Translations under genes and position numbers: made by a program
Assembly (NCBI RefSeq): GCF_001685355.1
Contig: NZ_CP016438.1
Span: 558,001 to 622,000, forward strand
DNA from: Streptomyces lincolnensis
GTDB taxonomy: Bacteria; Actinomycetota; Actinomycetes; Streptomycetales; Streptomycetaceae
Length of the DNA: 64,000 nt
Direction of reading: 5' to 3'
The notes under the pieces: generated by a model
What the model was told of the DNA's origin: nothing
Databases searched by the model: none
The model's input: only the letters and a program-made list of their open reading frames with translations
In this document: piece after piece, positions 19,374 to 28,128 of the stretch
How the letters are laid out: each line of letters begins with the position of its first letter
Numbering within the stretch: the stretch's first letter is position 1

Positions 19374-20345
19374 ATGGTGCATATCGGATACACGATGATG
19401 ACCGAGCAGGCCGGCCCCCGTGAGCTCGTGGACCATGTGGTCCGGGCCGAGGAGGCGGGGTTCGACTTCTCGGTGACCTCGGACCACTACTTCCCGTGGC
19501 TGCGCACGCAGGGGCACTCGCCGTACGCGTGGAGCGTGCTGGGCGCGGCCGCCCAGGCGACGCGGCGCATCCCGCTGATGACGTACGTGACGTGTCCGAC
19601 GTTCCGCTACCACCCGGCGGTCGTCGCGCAGAAGGCGGCGACCATGCAGCTGCTGTCCCAGGGGCGGTTCCGGCTCGGGCTCGGTTCCGGCGAGAACCTC
19701 AACGAGCACGTGGTGGGCGGCGGCTGGCCCTCCGTGGACGTCCGGCACGAGATGCTCGAAGAGGCGGTGGAGATCATCCGGGCCCTCTTCAAGGGCGGCC
19801 ATGTGAATCACCGCGGCACGCACTTCGACGTCGAGTCGGCCCGGCTGTGGGACCTTCCGGACCAGCCGCCGCCCATCGGGATCGCCGTCTCCGGCGAGCG
19901 GTCCTGCTCCCTGGCGGGGCGCCTCGCCGACCTGGTGATCGCCACGGAACCCAAGTCCGACCTCCTGGACGCCTTCGACCGCCACGGAGGCGCGGGCAAG
20001 CCACGGGTGGGCCAGCTTCCGGTCTGCTACGACCCCGACCGAGACACCGCGATCAAGCGCGCCCACTCCCAGTTCCGCTGGTTCGGCAGCGGCTGGAAGG
20101 TCAACTCCGAACTGCCGCACCCGGATTCCTTCGAGGGCGCCACCCAGTTCGTCACGCCGGACGACGTCGCCGACTCGATCCCGTGCGGAGACGACCCGGA
20201 GGACTTCGTCGAGGCGGTACGGCCGTACGCCGAGGCGGGCTTCACCGAGATCGCCCTGGTGCAGATCGGCGGGGAGTCCCAGCCCGCGTACCTGGACTGG
20301 TCGGAGAAAACCCTGCTGCCGGCGCTGCGCGACGCGCTGGCTTGA
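19374..20345 (+). CDS. LLM-class F420-dependent oxidoreductase
   Basis: A 323-residue TIM-barrel protein of the luciferase-like family. MVHIGYTMMTEQAGPRELVD, FDFSVTSDHYFPW, RIPLMTYVTCPTFRYHPAVV and FRLGLGSGENLNEH match the F420-dependent glucose-6-phosphate-dehydrogenase-like subgroup. It should carry out hydride transfer with coenzyme F420 on an unknown substrate. ATG 19374 gives the usual family length; no good ribosome site is visible. Confidence 0.88.
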   Translation: MVHIGYTMMTEQAGPRELVDHVVRAEEAGFDFSVTSDHYFPWLRTQGHSPYAWSVLGAAAQATRRIPLMTYVTCPTFRYHPAVVAQKAATMQLLSQGRFRLGLGSGENLNEHVVGGGWPSVDVRHEMLEEAVEIIRALFKGGHVNHRGTHFDVESARLWDLPDQPPPIGIAVSGERSCSLAGRLADLVIATEPKSDLLDAFDRHGGAGKPRVGQLPVCYDPDRDTAIKRAHSQFRWFGSGWKVNSELPHPDSFEGATQFVTPDDVADSIPCGDDPEDFVEAVRPYAEAGFTEIALVQIGGESQPAYLDWSEKTLLPALRDALA

Positions 20346-20472
20346 CCTGGACCGACCTGGGCTGACACGGCCTCGGGCGAACCGCGGGGGCTGCCGGAGC
20401 GGCGCCCCCGGGTGCAATAGGCTCCGAGCCGCACATTGTGCGGTCCGACCAGCCTGCCCAGGAGAAGCACCC

Positions 20473-21510
20473 GTGACCCTAGCGATCGCTCCGTCCGAGA
20501 CGTCCCCCGCTCCCCTGTCCGACCTCGTGGCGCGGGACGCGCGCGAATTCGGCGCCTATGCGCGGACCGGCGGGTGGGCCTTCGGCCTGATGGTGGCGCG
20601 CAGCGTACGGCCCGGCGGCCAGAGCGCGGAGGAGACACCGAAGGTGTCCGCCAAGGAGTTCGCCGAACTCGCCGGGTGCTCGCCCGAGCGCGTCATGCGC
20701 TACTACAAGGCCTGGGACCGGGCCGCCGACGACGGTCTCGTCCCGCAGTTCGAGGCGCTCGCACCCGGCGAGGAGGTGGAACTGCCGGACGCCGACGTGT
20801 GGCTCGGCTACTACGTCTCGCGCAGCAGCGCCGCCTCCGAGCGCGGCACCGCCATCGCGGAGGCCGCCGAGGCCGAGGGCATCCGCCCGACCAAGGCCCT
20901 GGAGGTCGCCGAGAACCCGACCGCGCTGCGCGCCGCGATCCTCGCCGACCCCTCCACCGCCCGCGCGGCCCGCCAGGCGCTCCTGGACCGGGTGCGCGAG
21001 GACCCGGAGCTCCAGGCCGAGTTGGCCCGCGACGTCGTACGCACCGACGATCTGAAGAAGGCCGTCGCCACCGAGAGCCGGTCGGCCGACCGGATCGGCT
21101 ACGTCCGTCAGATCGCCGAGTCGGGCCAGATCAAGACGCCCGCCGGGCAGATGCTCGACGCGCCCGTCGACATCCGCCAGGAGGCCGAGCGGCACCTGTC
21201 GCTCCTCGACGAGCTGGAGGAGGACGAGGACACCGGCGAGTGGGCCTCCGAGGCCTACGACACCATGAAGTCCCTCGTCGTCGAGGCCGTGGAGGCCGAT
21301 CCCGGCCTGCGCGTCCAGGAACGGCGCACGAAGTTCTACAGCAGCCTCCAGCGGGCCACGAAGGTCTTCGAGGAACTCACCTTCGACGACGTCGATCCGC
21401 AGGAGTTCTACGAGGACGACATGGTCCAGCGGCTGGAGGAGCTCCAGAGCGCGATCGCCTCGTGCATCACGGCGCTGCGCGGCGCACGCGGGAATCACCC
21501 GGAAGGCTGA
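20473..21510 (+). CDS. Conserved actinobacterial protein with possible HTH
   Basis: A 345-residue soluble acidic protein I do not recognise. Residues about 57-88 (VSAKEFAELAGCSPERVMRY then YKAWDRAADDGL) look like a helix-turn-helix. The rest is mostly helix, with an acidic stretch (LDELEEDEDTGEW) and a C terminus rich in Glu/Asp. GTG 20473 follows AGGAG. It lies 62 bp upstream of the SsgA-like gene on the same strand. DNA binding is possible but unproven. Confidence 0.75.
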   Translation: MTLAIAPSETSPAPLSDLVARDAREFGAYARTGGWAFGLMVARSVRPGGQSAEETPKVSAKEFAELAGCSPERVMRYYKAWDRAADDGLVPQFEALAPGEEVELPDADVWLGYYVSRSSAASERGTAIAEAAEAEGIRPTKALEVAENPTALRAAILADPSTARAARQALLDRVREDPELQAELARDVVRTDDLKKAVATESRSADRIGYVRQIAESGQIKTPAGQMLDAPVDIRQEAERHLSLLDELEEDEDTGEWASEAYDTMKSLVVEAVEADPGLRVQERRTKFYSSLQRATKVFEELTFDDVDPQEFYEDDMVQRLEELQSAIASCITALRGARGNHPEG

Positions 21511-21572
21511 GCATCTTGCGCGTCACGGGGGTACTAGAGGTCTCTACGACTGTTCTCCCCGGAGGCCCTGCA

Positions 21573-21998
21573 GTGAACTCCTTCGTGCACAAGACCCTGG
21601 TCGTGCAGCTCCAGTCGGGCGCCATGGACTGCTGTCCGGTGCTCGCCCATCTGAGCTACGACCCGGCGGACCCGTTCGCCGTCACCGCGGTGTTCAGCCA
21701 TGACGGCCGGGTGCTCGCGCGATGGCGGCTGGACCGCGAGATGCTCACTCTCGGGCTGGAACGCCGGGTCGGGGTGGGGGACGTGCGGATGCGGCCGGTT
21801 TCGACCGGGCTGTGGGAGGAGCTGCGGATCGAGTTCTTCGGCGACGCCCGTCCCGACGGTGGCCGGCAGCGGGCCGTGGTGTTCGCGTGGGCCCCGGCGC
21901 TCGCGGCCTTCCTGCGGGAGACCCGGGAGGCCGTGCCGCCGGGGCGGGAGGAGCTGCGGATCGACGACTTCCTGCAAGAGGTCATCGCCGGGGGCTGA
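21573..21998 (+). CDS. SsgA-like sporulation and cell-division protein (SALP)
   Basis: A 141-residue member of the SsgA/SsgB family found only in morphologically complex actinomycetes. HLSYDPADPFAVTAVF, WRLDREMLTLGLERRVGVGD and AAFLRETREAVPPGREE match the conserved core. SALPs place or control septum formation and peptidoglycan remodelling during sporulation, usually by recruiting partners such as FtsZ or hydrolases. GTG 21573 has GGAGG 7 nt upstream. I cannot say which SALP (SsgA-G) it is; the sequence is diverged from SsgB. Confidence 0.88.
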   Translation: MNSFVHKTLVVQLQSGAMDCCPVLAHLSYDPADPFAVTAVFSHDGRVLARWRLDREMLTLGLERRVGVGDVRMRPVSTGLWEELRIEFFGDARPDGGRQRAVVFAWAPALAAFLRETREAVPPGREELRIDDFLQEVIAGG

Positions 21999-22006
21999 CT
22001 CGGAGC

Positions 22007-22052
22007 GAGTCCACTGGGCGGCCGCCCGAGGGGTTGGTCGGCCAGTGGACTC
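22007..22052. terminator. Inverted repeat between convergent genes
   Basis: A perfect 11-bp inverted repeat (GAGTCCACTGG at 22007-22017, complement at 22042-22052) lies between the SsgA-like gene and the convergent DUF6328-like gene. Its position suggests a bidirectional terminator; there is no T tract. Confidence 0.5.
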
Positions 22053-22060
22053 GGCCGGTG

Positions 22061-22561
22061 TCACTTCGTCGTGTGGCGGATCCGCACGAGCATCGGTACG
22101 AGGAACCAGCACAGCAGGTACCAGCCCACCACTCCGGCGACCAGCCAGGGCACATAGCCGTCGTGGGTCGCGACCCGCAGGATCAGCAGGAGCGCGGCCG
22201 TCATGGTGGCGAGCAGCAGCACCAGGCCGACGAAGGTCAGCCGGGAGGCCCATTCGACCGCCTGGGACTTGACCCGTCGGCCGGAGACCAGGCGGTGCAG
22301 GGACACCGGCCCGATGAGTGCGCCGGTGGCGGCGGCGCCCAGCACGACCGTCACGATGTAGATGGTCCGGTCCGTGTCGCCCAGGTCCGCGTAGCGGGGG
22401 GTGAACACGACGGTGAGCAGGAAGCCGAACAGAATCTGCACCCCGGTCTGGGCGACCCGGACCTCCTGGATGAGCTCGCCCCACTTGCGGTCGGCTCTCT
22501 CCTCCTCGGTCTCGTTGCGCCCGTTGCCGGTGGCCTCCGGTGCGGTGTGGTTGACCGACAA
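22061..22561 (-). CDS. DUF6328-family membrane protein
   Basis: A 166-residue protein with four predicted transmembrane helices (for example VQILFGFLLTVVFTP, IYIVTVVLGAAATGALIGPV and LTFVGLVLLLATMTAALLLIL) after a charged N terminus (NETEEERADRKWGELIQEVR). This matches an actinobacterial membrane family of unknown function. The TTG at 22561 is chosen since GGGAGGAA stands 5 nt before it and no upstream codon is better placed. It is divergent from the small helical protein that begins 140 bp away. Confidence 0.78.
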   Translation of the reverse strand: MSVNHTAPEATGNGRNETEEERADRKWGELIQEVRVAQTGVQILFGFLLTVVFTPRYADLGDTDRTIYIVTVVLGAAATGALIGPVSLHRLVSGRRVKSQAVEWASRLTFVGLVLLLATMTAALLLILRVATHDGYVPWLVAGVVGWYLLCWFLVPMLVRIRHTTK

Positions 22562-22700
22562 AGGTTCCTCCCTGCTCTCGACCCCGTTGTCCCTTTCCGT
22601 CCGTGTTCCCTGTTTCTCGCGAACGGACCGGTCGTGACGGTGTCGGGTCCGCGGACGACTCCACGTGTTTGCGAGGCGGCCGAACGGCAAACCGGTTCCC

Positions 22701-23129
22701 ATGACGGAATCGGACAAGGAAACGAACAAGAACGCAGCAGCCGCCTCGGCCGCGGGGTCGAAGGCACGGCAGAACATTGACCGGGCGACGGCCCCGGCGG
22801 GGCAGACCGCGCGGGCGGCGGCCTCGAAGACCGAGGAGACGGCGTCCGCCGCCAAGGCGGGCGCGGAGCGGGCGGCCGACACTACGAGCCAGGCCGCGCA
22901 GACCGCGGCCAGGAGCGTCGAGGCGGGCCGTCAGGCGATCGTGTCGGCCTCGGGTCAGGTCGCGGCCGGCGCGAAGACCGCGTGGACCGTGCTCAGCCAC
23001 CGCAAGCTCGTGGCCGCGGGCGTCGGGGCGGGCCTGACCGCGCTGGGTGCCGCGTCCTACGCGGCGGGCCGCCGGGCCGAGCGGCACACCCAGGGGCCGA
23101 TCACCCGGATGATCGGCGGCCGCATCTGA
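22701..23129 (+). CDS. Small Ala-rich helical protein with C-terminal hydrophobic segment
   Basis: A 142-residue protein. Residues 1-95 are Ala/Thr/Lys-rich amphipathic helix of low complexity (repeated TAxAAxSK-type patterns), similar in style to phasins or late-embryogenesis-like stress proteins. A hydrophobic helix (KLVAAGVGAGLTALGAASYA) and a basic tail follow. Function unknown. A 6-bp inverted repeat GTTTGC/GCAAAC (22667-22672 and 22687-22692) lies 9-34 bp before the start and may be a regulator site. Confidence 0.65.
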   Translation: MTESDKETNKNAAAASAAGSKARQNIDRATAPAGQTARAAASKTEETASAAKAGAERAADTTSQAAQTAARSVEAGRQAIVSASGQVAAGAKTAWTVLSHRKLVAAGVGAGLTALGAASYAAGRRAERHTQGPITRMIGGRI

Positions 23130-23252
23130 CCCTGACCGCCCGGCGGGCTGTTTCAGCGATCACCGGGCGGTTACACGGAGCGGACAGACGTACGGCGTGG
23201 CGGCCGCGGACGTCACGCCGTACTCGATGACGTCGTCCACCGAGGAGTCCCG

Positions 23253-23606
23253 TTGACCATGTCCGGCACCGAGCTCACCATCACGCTCAGCGGCGGCAGC
23301 GCCGCCGACGCCCAGAAGGTCGTACGGGCCCTGGAGCCCGTCTTCGGCGCCGCGGACGGGCTGCCCGCCGACGACCGCGCCACCGTGCACACGGCCACGT
23401 TCACCGGGGTCGGCTCGGAGCTTCCGGAGCGGCTGCCGCAGCACTCCGCCGGTCATCTGTCCGCGCCCGTCTCCGTCACCGTGCAGGGCACGCCGGAGAA
23501 CGTCGAGAAGGCGAGCGACACACTGTCGCGCGCCTTCTCCGCGCACGACCGGGGTGCCGCGTCCGGCGACCAGGAGCGGGAGCGTCAGCTGGTCCTGCGG
23601 CCCTGA
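23253..23606 (+). CDS. Small conserved protein of unknown function
   Basis: A 117-residue soluble protein, ELTITLSGGSAADAQKVVRA at the N terminus, with beta-alpha-beta character; I do not recognise the family. The TTG at 23253 is favoured because GAGGAG ends 5 nt before it; an ATG two codons later is 11 nt away. A SigB-like sequence, GTTT (23150-23153), 15-nt spacer, GGTTAC (23169-23174), lies about 80 bp upstream. It differs from the GGGTAC consensus at one base. Confidence 0.6.
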   Translation: MTMSGTELTITLSGGSAADAQKVVRALEPVFGAADGLPADDRATVHTATFTGVGSELPERLPQHSAGHLSAPVSVTVQGTPENVEKASDTLSRAFSAHDRGAASGDQERERQLVLRP

Positions 23607-23619
23607 CCGGTCCGGAGCG

Positions 23620-24603
23620 CTACCAGCGGCTCTCCACCTGCTCCTTGATCCGCCGGTCGTACAGGTCGCGGATCGCGGTGAGTGTCCGCTCGGAGAGCTC
23701 CGGCAGCCTGGCGGCGGCCGCGTTGGCGCGGGCCTGCTCGGGCGAGCGGGCGCCGGGGATCACGGAGGTCACCCCGGGCTGCTGGACGATCCAGCGCAGC
23801 GCGAGCTGGGCCGGGGTGTATCCCTCGGGGGCCAGCGCGGCGAACTCGGCGGCGGCCTCGACGCCCGTCGTGTAGTCCACGCCGGAGAAGGTCTCGCCCA
23901 CGTCGAAGGACTCGCCGTGCCGGTTGTAGGTGCGGTGGTCGTTGTCGGGGAAGACCGTGTCCTTGGTGTACTTGCCCGACAGCAGGCCGGAGGCGAGCGG
24001 GACCCGGGCGATGATGCCGACGCCGGCCTCGCGGGCCGCGGGGAGCACCTCGCGCAGGGGCTTCATGCGGAACGGGTTGAGGATGATCTGGACGCTCGCC
24101 ACTCCGGGGCGGGCGATCGCGGTCAGCGCCTCCTGGCAGGTCTCCACGCTGACGCCGTAGGCGGCGATGCGCTCCTCCTCGACGAGGGTGTCGAGGGCGT
24201 CGAACACCTCGTCCGTGGAGTACACGGGCGTGGGCGGGCAGTGCAGCTGGACCAGGTCGATGCGGTCGACGCCGAGGTTGCGGCGCGAACGGTCGTTCCA
24301 GGCGCGGAAGTTGTCCAGGACGTAGTTCTCCGGGATCTGCTCGACCCGGCGGCCCATCTTGGTCGCGACCAGCACATGCAGGTCGGGGCGGCCGCTGAGG
24401 AAGGCGGCGATGGTCTGTTCGCTGCGTCCGTCGCCGTACACGTCGGCCGTGTCGAAGAAGGTGACGCCCGATTCGGCCGCTGCCTCCAGTACGGCCAGGG
24501 CTTCCTTGTCGTCGACGTCTCCCCAGTCGGCGCCCAGCTGCCAGGTGCCGAGACCGATGACGGATGCGTGCTGCTGAGACCTGTCGAATGTGCGCTCGTC
24601 CAT
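23620..24603 (-). CDS. Aldo/keto reductase
   Basis: A 327-residue NADPH-dependent TIM-barrel reductase. The catalytic tetrad is visible: Asp and Tyr in FFDTADVYGDG, Lys in VLVATKMG, His in DLVQLHCPP; the cofactor region is VTSVIPGARSPEQARANAAA. Substrate unknown. It ends 13 bp from the convergent small protein gene. A 24-bp perfect inverted repeat lies between its start and the divergent flavoprotein gene, so both may answer to one regulator. Confidence 0.9.
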   Translation of the reverse strand: MDERTFDRSQQHASVIGLGTWQLGADWGDVDDKEALAVLEAAAESGVTFFDTADVYGDGRSEQTIAAFLSGRPDLHVLVATKMGRRVEQIPENYVLDNFRAWNDRSRRNLGVDRIDLVQLHCPPTPVYSTDEVFDALDTLVEEERIAAYGVSVETCQEALTAIARPGVASVQIILNPFRMKPLREVLPAAREAGVGIIARVPLASGLLSGKYTKDTVFPDNDHRTYNRHGESFDVGETFSGVDYTTGVEAAAEFAALAPEGYTPAQLALRWIVQQPGVTSVIPGARSPEQARANAAAARLPELSERTLTAIRDLYDRRIKEQVESRW

Positions 24604-24668
24604 GGCGTCAGTCTGTCATCCGTCACGCCCCCGCGCGGAACCGGTTGCTCCGGCGGGCGACCTGTGAA

Positions 24669-24692
24669 TCCTTCACTCACACGAGTGAAGGA
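24669..24692. promoter_or_regulatory. Perfect inverted repeat, probable repressor operator
   Basis: TCCTTCACTC (24669-24678), a 4-nt centre ACAC and its exact complement (24683-24692). The core CACTC-N4-GAGTG resembles TetR/MarR-type operators. It lies 66 bp from the aldo/keto reductase start and 48 bp from the flavoprotein start. Confidence 0.6.
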
Positions 24693-24739
24693 CGCGGACA
24701 GCCAGCATGCACGTGTCAACGAGCCCCTAGCGTGGGCCC

Positions 24740-26473
24740 GTGACTGATCGTTCCGTGCACAACTCCCGGCCCGAAGGCCCCTTTGCCTCCTCCTGGAGCC
24801 GTCGCGGCTTCCTGCGCTCCGCCGCCGCGCTGGCCGCCGTACCCGTACTGCTGCCGGCGGACCCGGCACAGGCGGCCGAGGAGTTGCCGGAGTTCCCGGC
24901 GGGCATCGCCCTGTACCGCTCGGCGTACCGCAACTGGGTCGGCGAGATCACCGCCGACGGGTTGTGGGCCTGCGCGCCCGCGGACACCGGGCAGACGGTC
25001 GCCGTCGTCAACTGGGCCCGCCGGCACGGGTGGCGGGTGCGGCCCCGGGGTTCCTCGCACGGCTGGTCGCCGCTGACGATCACCGAGGGGACGCCGTCCG
25101 ACGCGCCCGTGCTCCTCGTGGACACCGCCGCCCATCTCACCGGGCTGGCCCTGGAGTCCGGCACGTCGGTCCGGGCCGGCACCGGTGTCACCCTGGAGAC
25201 GCTGCTCACCTACCTGGAGGAGCACGGTCTCGGGGTGACGGCCGCTCCCGCTCCCGGCGTGCTCACGCTCGGCGGCGCCCTCGCGATCGACGCGCACGGC
25301 ACGGCCGTACCGGCCGAGGGGGAACAGCGGCTGCCCGGTCAGACGTACGGCTCGCTCAGCAATCGTGTCCTGTCGCTCACGGCGGTCGTGTGGGACGAGG
25401 ACGCCGGTGCCTACGCGGCACGGACGTTCCGGCGCGACGAGCCGGACTGTGCCGCGCTCCTCACCCATCTGGGGCGCGTCCTGGTCACCGAGGTCGTGCT
25501 GCGCGTGGGCGCGAACAGCGATCTGCGGTGTGTGAGCCGGGTGGACATCCCGGCGGGCGAGCTGTTCGCGGCGCCCGGTACGGACGGGCGGACCTTCGCG
25601 AGCTTCCTGGAGGAATCCGGGCGGGTCGAGGCGATCTGGTTCGCCTTCACCGAGTTCCCGTGGCTGAAGGTGTGGAGCGTCTCCCCCACCAAGCCGCTGA
25701 CCTCGCGGCGGGTGACGCGGCCGTACAACTACCCCTTCTCCGACAACATCCCGACCCTGGTCGCGGATCTGGCCGGGCGGATGGTCTCGGACGCGGCCTG
25801 GTACCTGGCGCCGGTGCTGGGCAACGCGCAGTACGACACGGCCGCGCTCGGACTGGTGGCGACCTTGTCCGCCGACATCTGGGGACCGTCAAAGAACACC
25901 CTGCTCTACCTCCGGCCGACCACGCTCCGGGTGACCGCGAACGGGTACGCGGTGCACACCACCCGGGATCAAGTACAGCGCGTGGTCAGCGAGTTCACCG
26001 CCTTCTACCGGCAGCGGCTCACGGCGTACGCGGCCCAGGGCCGTTTCCCGGTCAACGGCTCGGTCGAGATCCGGGTGACCGGCCTCGACGACCCGGCCCA
26101 CGCCGAGCTGGACGGCGCCCGCACTCCCCTGCTGTCGGCGCTGCGGCCGAGCGAGGAACACCCCGAGTGGGACACCGCGGTGTGGCTGGACATCCTGACG
26201 CTGCCCGGCACGCCGCACGCGGAGGCGTTCCTGCGCGAGATCGAGCGGTTCCTGCTGGACAGCCACGACGGCCGGCACGCCCTCACCCGGGTCGAGTGGT
26301 CCAAGGGCTGGGCGTACACCGAGGAGGCGGTGTGGCAGGACGAGGAGGTGATCGGTACGACGGTGCCCGCCTCGTTCGGTGAGACGGTGTGGGGACAGGC
26401 GGCCGGGACGTTCGACCGGCTGGATCCCCACCGCGTCTTCGGGAACGACTTCCTCGACCGGCTGTTCGGATGA
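24740..26473 (+). CDS. Secreted FAD oxidase, cholesterol-oxidase (VAO) type
   Basis: A 577-residue flavoprotein with a Tat signal (SRRGFLRSAAALAAVPVLLP). The PCMH/VAO FAD domain includes VRPRGSSHGWSPL (His107 is a candidate for covalent flavin attachment) and TLGGALAIDAHGTAVP. The C-terminal half resembles the substrate-binding domain of class II cholesterol oxidases (Brevibacterium type): WFAFTEFPWLKVWSVSP and a PYNYPFSDN segment. It would oxidise a sterol or other alcohol outside the cell, releasing hydrogen peroxide. TAGCGT at 24728-24733 is a possible -10 just 6 nt before the GTG, pointing to a leaderless mRNA. Confidence 0.85.
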   Translation: MTDRSVHNSRPEGPFASSWSRRGFLRSAAALAAVPVLLPADPAQAAEELPEFPAGIALYRSAYRNWVGEITADGLWACAPADTGQTVAVVNWARRHGWRVRPRGSSHGWSPLTITEGTPSDAPVLLVDTAAHLTGLALESGTSVRAGTGVTLETLLTYLEEHGLGVTAAPAPGVLTLGGALAIDAHGTAVPAEGEQRLPGQTYGSLSNRVLSLTAVVWDEDAGAYAARTFRRDEPDCAALLTHLGRVLVTEVVLRVGANSDLRCVSRVDIPAGELFAAPGTDGRTFASFLEESGRVEAIWFAFTEFPWLKVWSVSPTKPLTSRRVTRPYNYPFSDNIPTLVADLAGRMVSDAAWYLAPVLGNAQYDTAALGLVATLSADIWGPSKNTLLYLRPTTLRVTANGYAVHTTRDQVQRVVSEFTAFYRQRLTAYAAQGRFPVNGSVEIRVTGLDDPAHAELDGARTPLLSALRPSEEHPEWDTAVWLDILTLPGTPHAEAFLREIERFLLDSHDGRHALTRVEWSKGWAYTEEAVWQDEEVIGTTVPASFGETVWGQAAGTFDRLDPHRVFGNDFLDRLFG

Positions 26474-26474
26474 G

Positions 26475-26533
26475 GACGTGCCGTCCTGTACGGGTGACGA
26501 CGTGCCGTCCTGTACGGCCGATGGCGTGCCGTC
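26475..26533 (+). repeat. 24-bp tandem repeat, about 2.5 copies
   Basis: A 19-bp sequence beginning GACGTGCCGTCC is repeated exactly at 26475-26493 and 26499-26517 (period 24 bp), with a partial third copy from 26523. It fills the 66 bp between the flavoprotein stop and the convergent monooxygenase stop. Because 24 is a multiple of three it could extend a reading frame, but neither gene reads through it. Confidence 0.75.
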
Positions 26534-26539
26534 GGGGCC

Positions 26540-27751
26540 CTACTTGCGGGAGGCCAGTGCCCTCGCGTGCACGGTCCGGGCCACCTTCGGGCCCAGCCAG
26601 CGCTTGAACCGGCGCAGCGCCTCCAGTTGCCCGGCCGCCTTGTCGAGGCGGTAGTACAGCTGGGGCGGGACGTACGGCAGCAGGGGCGAGTGCCGCTGGC
26701 CGAGGAGGGCGAACATCTGCTCCGGGGGCAGGTCGATGTAGCGGGGCAGGTTCTCGTACCACTGGGCGCTGTAGCGGGCCGCGCTCTGGATGGACAGCAG
26801 CTCCCGCCTGCGCCGCTGTTCATAGCGGGCGAGGGCGTCCGGGAGGCTCGGGTGCCCGCGCAGCGCGTCGGCCAGGACGATGGTGTCCTCCAGGGCGAGG
26901 GTGGTGCCGGCGCCGATGGAGTAGTGGGTGGTGTGGGCGGCGTCGCCGATCAGGACGAGGTTGTCGCGCTGCCAGGTGCGGTTGGTGAGGGTGCGGAAGG
27001 TCAGCCAGGGGGCGCCGACCTGGGCCGAGGTGCGGCCGATGAGGGCATGGCCGTCGAGCACGTCGACGAAGAGCTTCTCCAGCAGGGCCGTTCCGTCGGC
27101 CTCGTTCGCCCGGTCCAGGCCGAGCCCGGTCCAGGTCTCGGGGGCGCACTCGACGACACAGGTGCTGCGCTCGGGGCTGAAGGGATAGCCGTAGCACCAG
27201 ATCCAGCCGTGGTCGGTCTCGACGAAGGCGAAGGTGAACGCGTCGAAGACCTTGGTGGTGCCGAGCCAGATGTAGTGGTTGCGGCCCGCCCGGATCTCCT
27301 CGCCGAAGTGGTCGGCGTGTTGGCCGCGCAGGGTGCTGTGCACTCCGTCCGCGGCCACGACGAGGTCGGCCTCGGGCAGGTTCGCGTCCGTGATCTCCTG
27401 GTCGAACTCCAGCCGTACGTCGAGGGAGCGGGCCCGGGCGGCGAGGATCTCCAGCAGCCGGTGGCGGCCGATGCCGAAGCCCTGGTCGCCGGGGCGCCGG
27501 GTGGCCCGGTCCCCTACCAGCGCGACACCCTCGTTCCAGGTCACCGAGTGCTCCTCGACGGCCCGCGCGGACTCGGGGTCGTACTCGTGGAGCCGGTCGA
27601 GCAGTCCGCGCCAGTAGGTGACACCCCAGCCGTAGGTCGAGCCCTCCGGATTGCGCTCATGAACGGTGATCTCGTGGGACGGGTCCTGTCGTTTCAGCAG
27701 GATCGACAGATACAGGCCGGCGGGCCCGCCACCGACGCAGGCGACCTTCAC
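26540..27751 (-). CDS. FAD-dependent monooxygenase
   Basis: A 403-residue group A flavin monooxygenase-like protein: GxGxxG motif in VACVGGGPAGLYLSILLK, the DG motif ADLVVAADGVHSTLR and the GD motif NLVLIGDAAHTTHYSIGAG. It resembles salicylyl- or aminobenzoyl-type hydroxylases that act on aromatic substrates. The GTG at 27751 is chosen because AGGAG ends 5 nt before it; an upstream in-frame GTG (27772) has no site. TTGACC (about 27785) is a possible -35. Confidence 0.85.
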   Translation of the reverse strand: MKVACVGGGPAGLYLSILLKRQDPSHEITVHERNPEGSTYGWGVTYWRGLLDRLHEYDPESARAVEEHSVTWNEGVALVGDRATRRPGDQGFGIGRHRLLEILAARARSLDVRLEFDQEITDANLPEADLVVAADGVHSTLRGQHADHFGEEIRAGRNHYIWLGTTKVFDAFTFAFVETDHGWIWCYGYPFSPERSTCVVECAPETWTGLGLDRANEADGTALLEKLFVDVLDGHALIGRTSAQVGAPWLTFRTLTNRTWQRDNLVLIGDAAHTTHYSIGAGTTLALEDTIVLADALRGHPSLPDALARYEQRRRRELLSIQSAARYSAQWYENLPRYIDLPPEQMFALLGQRHSPLLPYVPPQLYYRLDKAAGQLEALRRFKRWLGPKVARTVHARALASRK

Positions 27752-28128
27752 ACGCACTCCTACGGTAATCACTTATCGCGGTCAATTGGCAACGCAGGGT
27801 AGCAGGGGCAGGGGCGACCCTCCGGGCCATTCGAATCGCGTCACTTTCCACAGGTGGGGCAGGCCACAGCAGATGGACCCGGCCATGAAAGAGCGTCCTG
27901 AATTCGGCCGCCGCGAGAAGGAATTCCCCCTTCCGGGCTCCCAGCGCGCCACACACAGCAAGATCAACTTCGTTCAACGCTGTACGACATCTTAGGAATT
28001 GTCCCGATCGGAGCCAACCGGTCTCGAACGATTTCTCCCGCTCTCCTCCGGGCGGATAGGCATGCGGAGGCGTCAACCCGACGCCGCCCGACGACCTCGG
28101 CGAACCCGACGATCCCGGAGGATCCCGC
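27752..28128. other. Divergent intergenic region, monooxygenase / melC1
   Basis: There is no convincing gene here; short reading frames lack start signals and codon bias. The centre (27880-28010) is less GC-rich than its surroundings and should hold the two divergent promoters. TTCAAC at 27973 and TAGGAA at 27993 are weak candidates with a short spacer. I see no clear operator. Confidence 0.5.

Noticed and set aside
27782..27967. Short minus-strand frame in the gap before melC1
   Set aside because: No ribosome site, no codon-position bias and no recognisable product.
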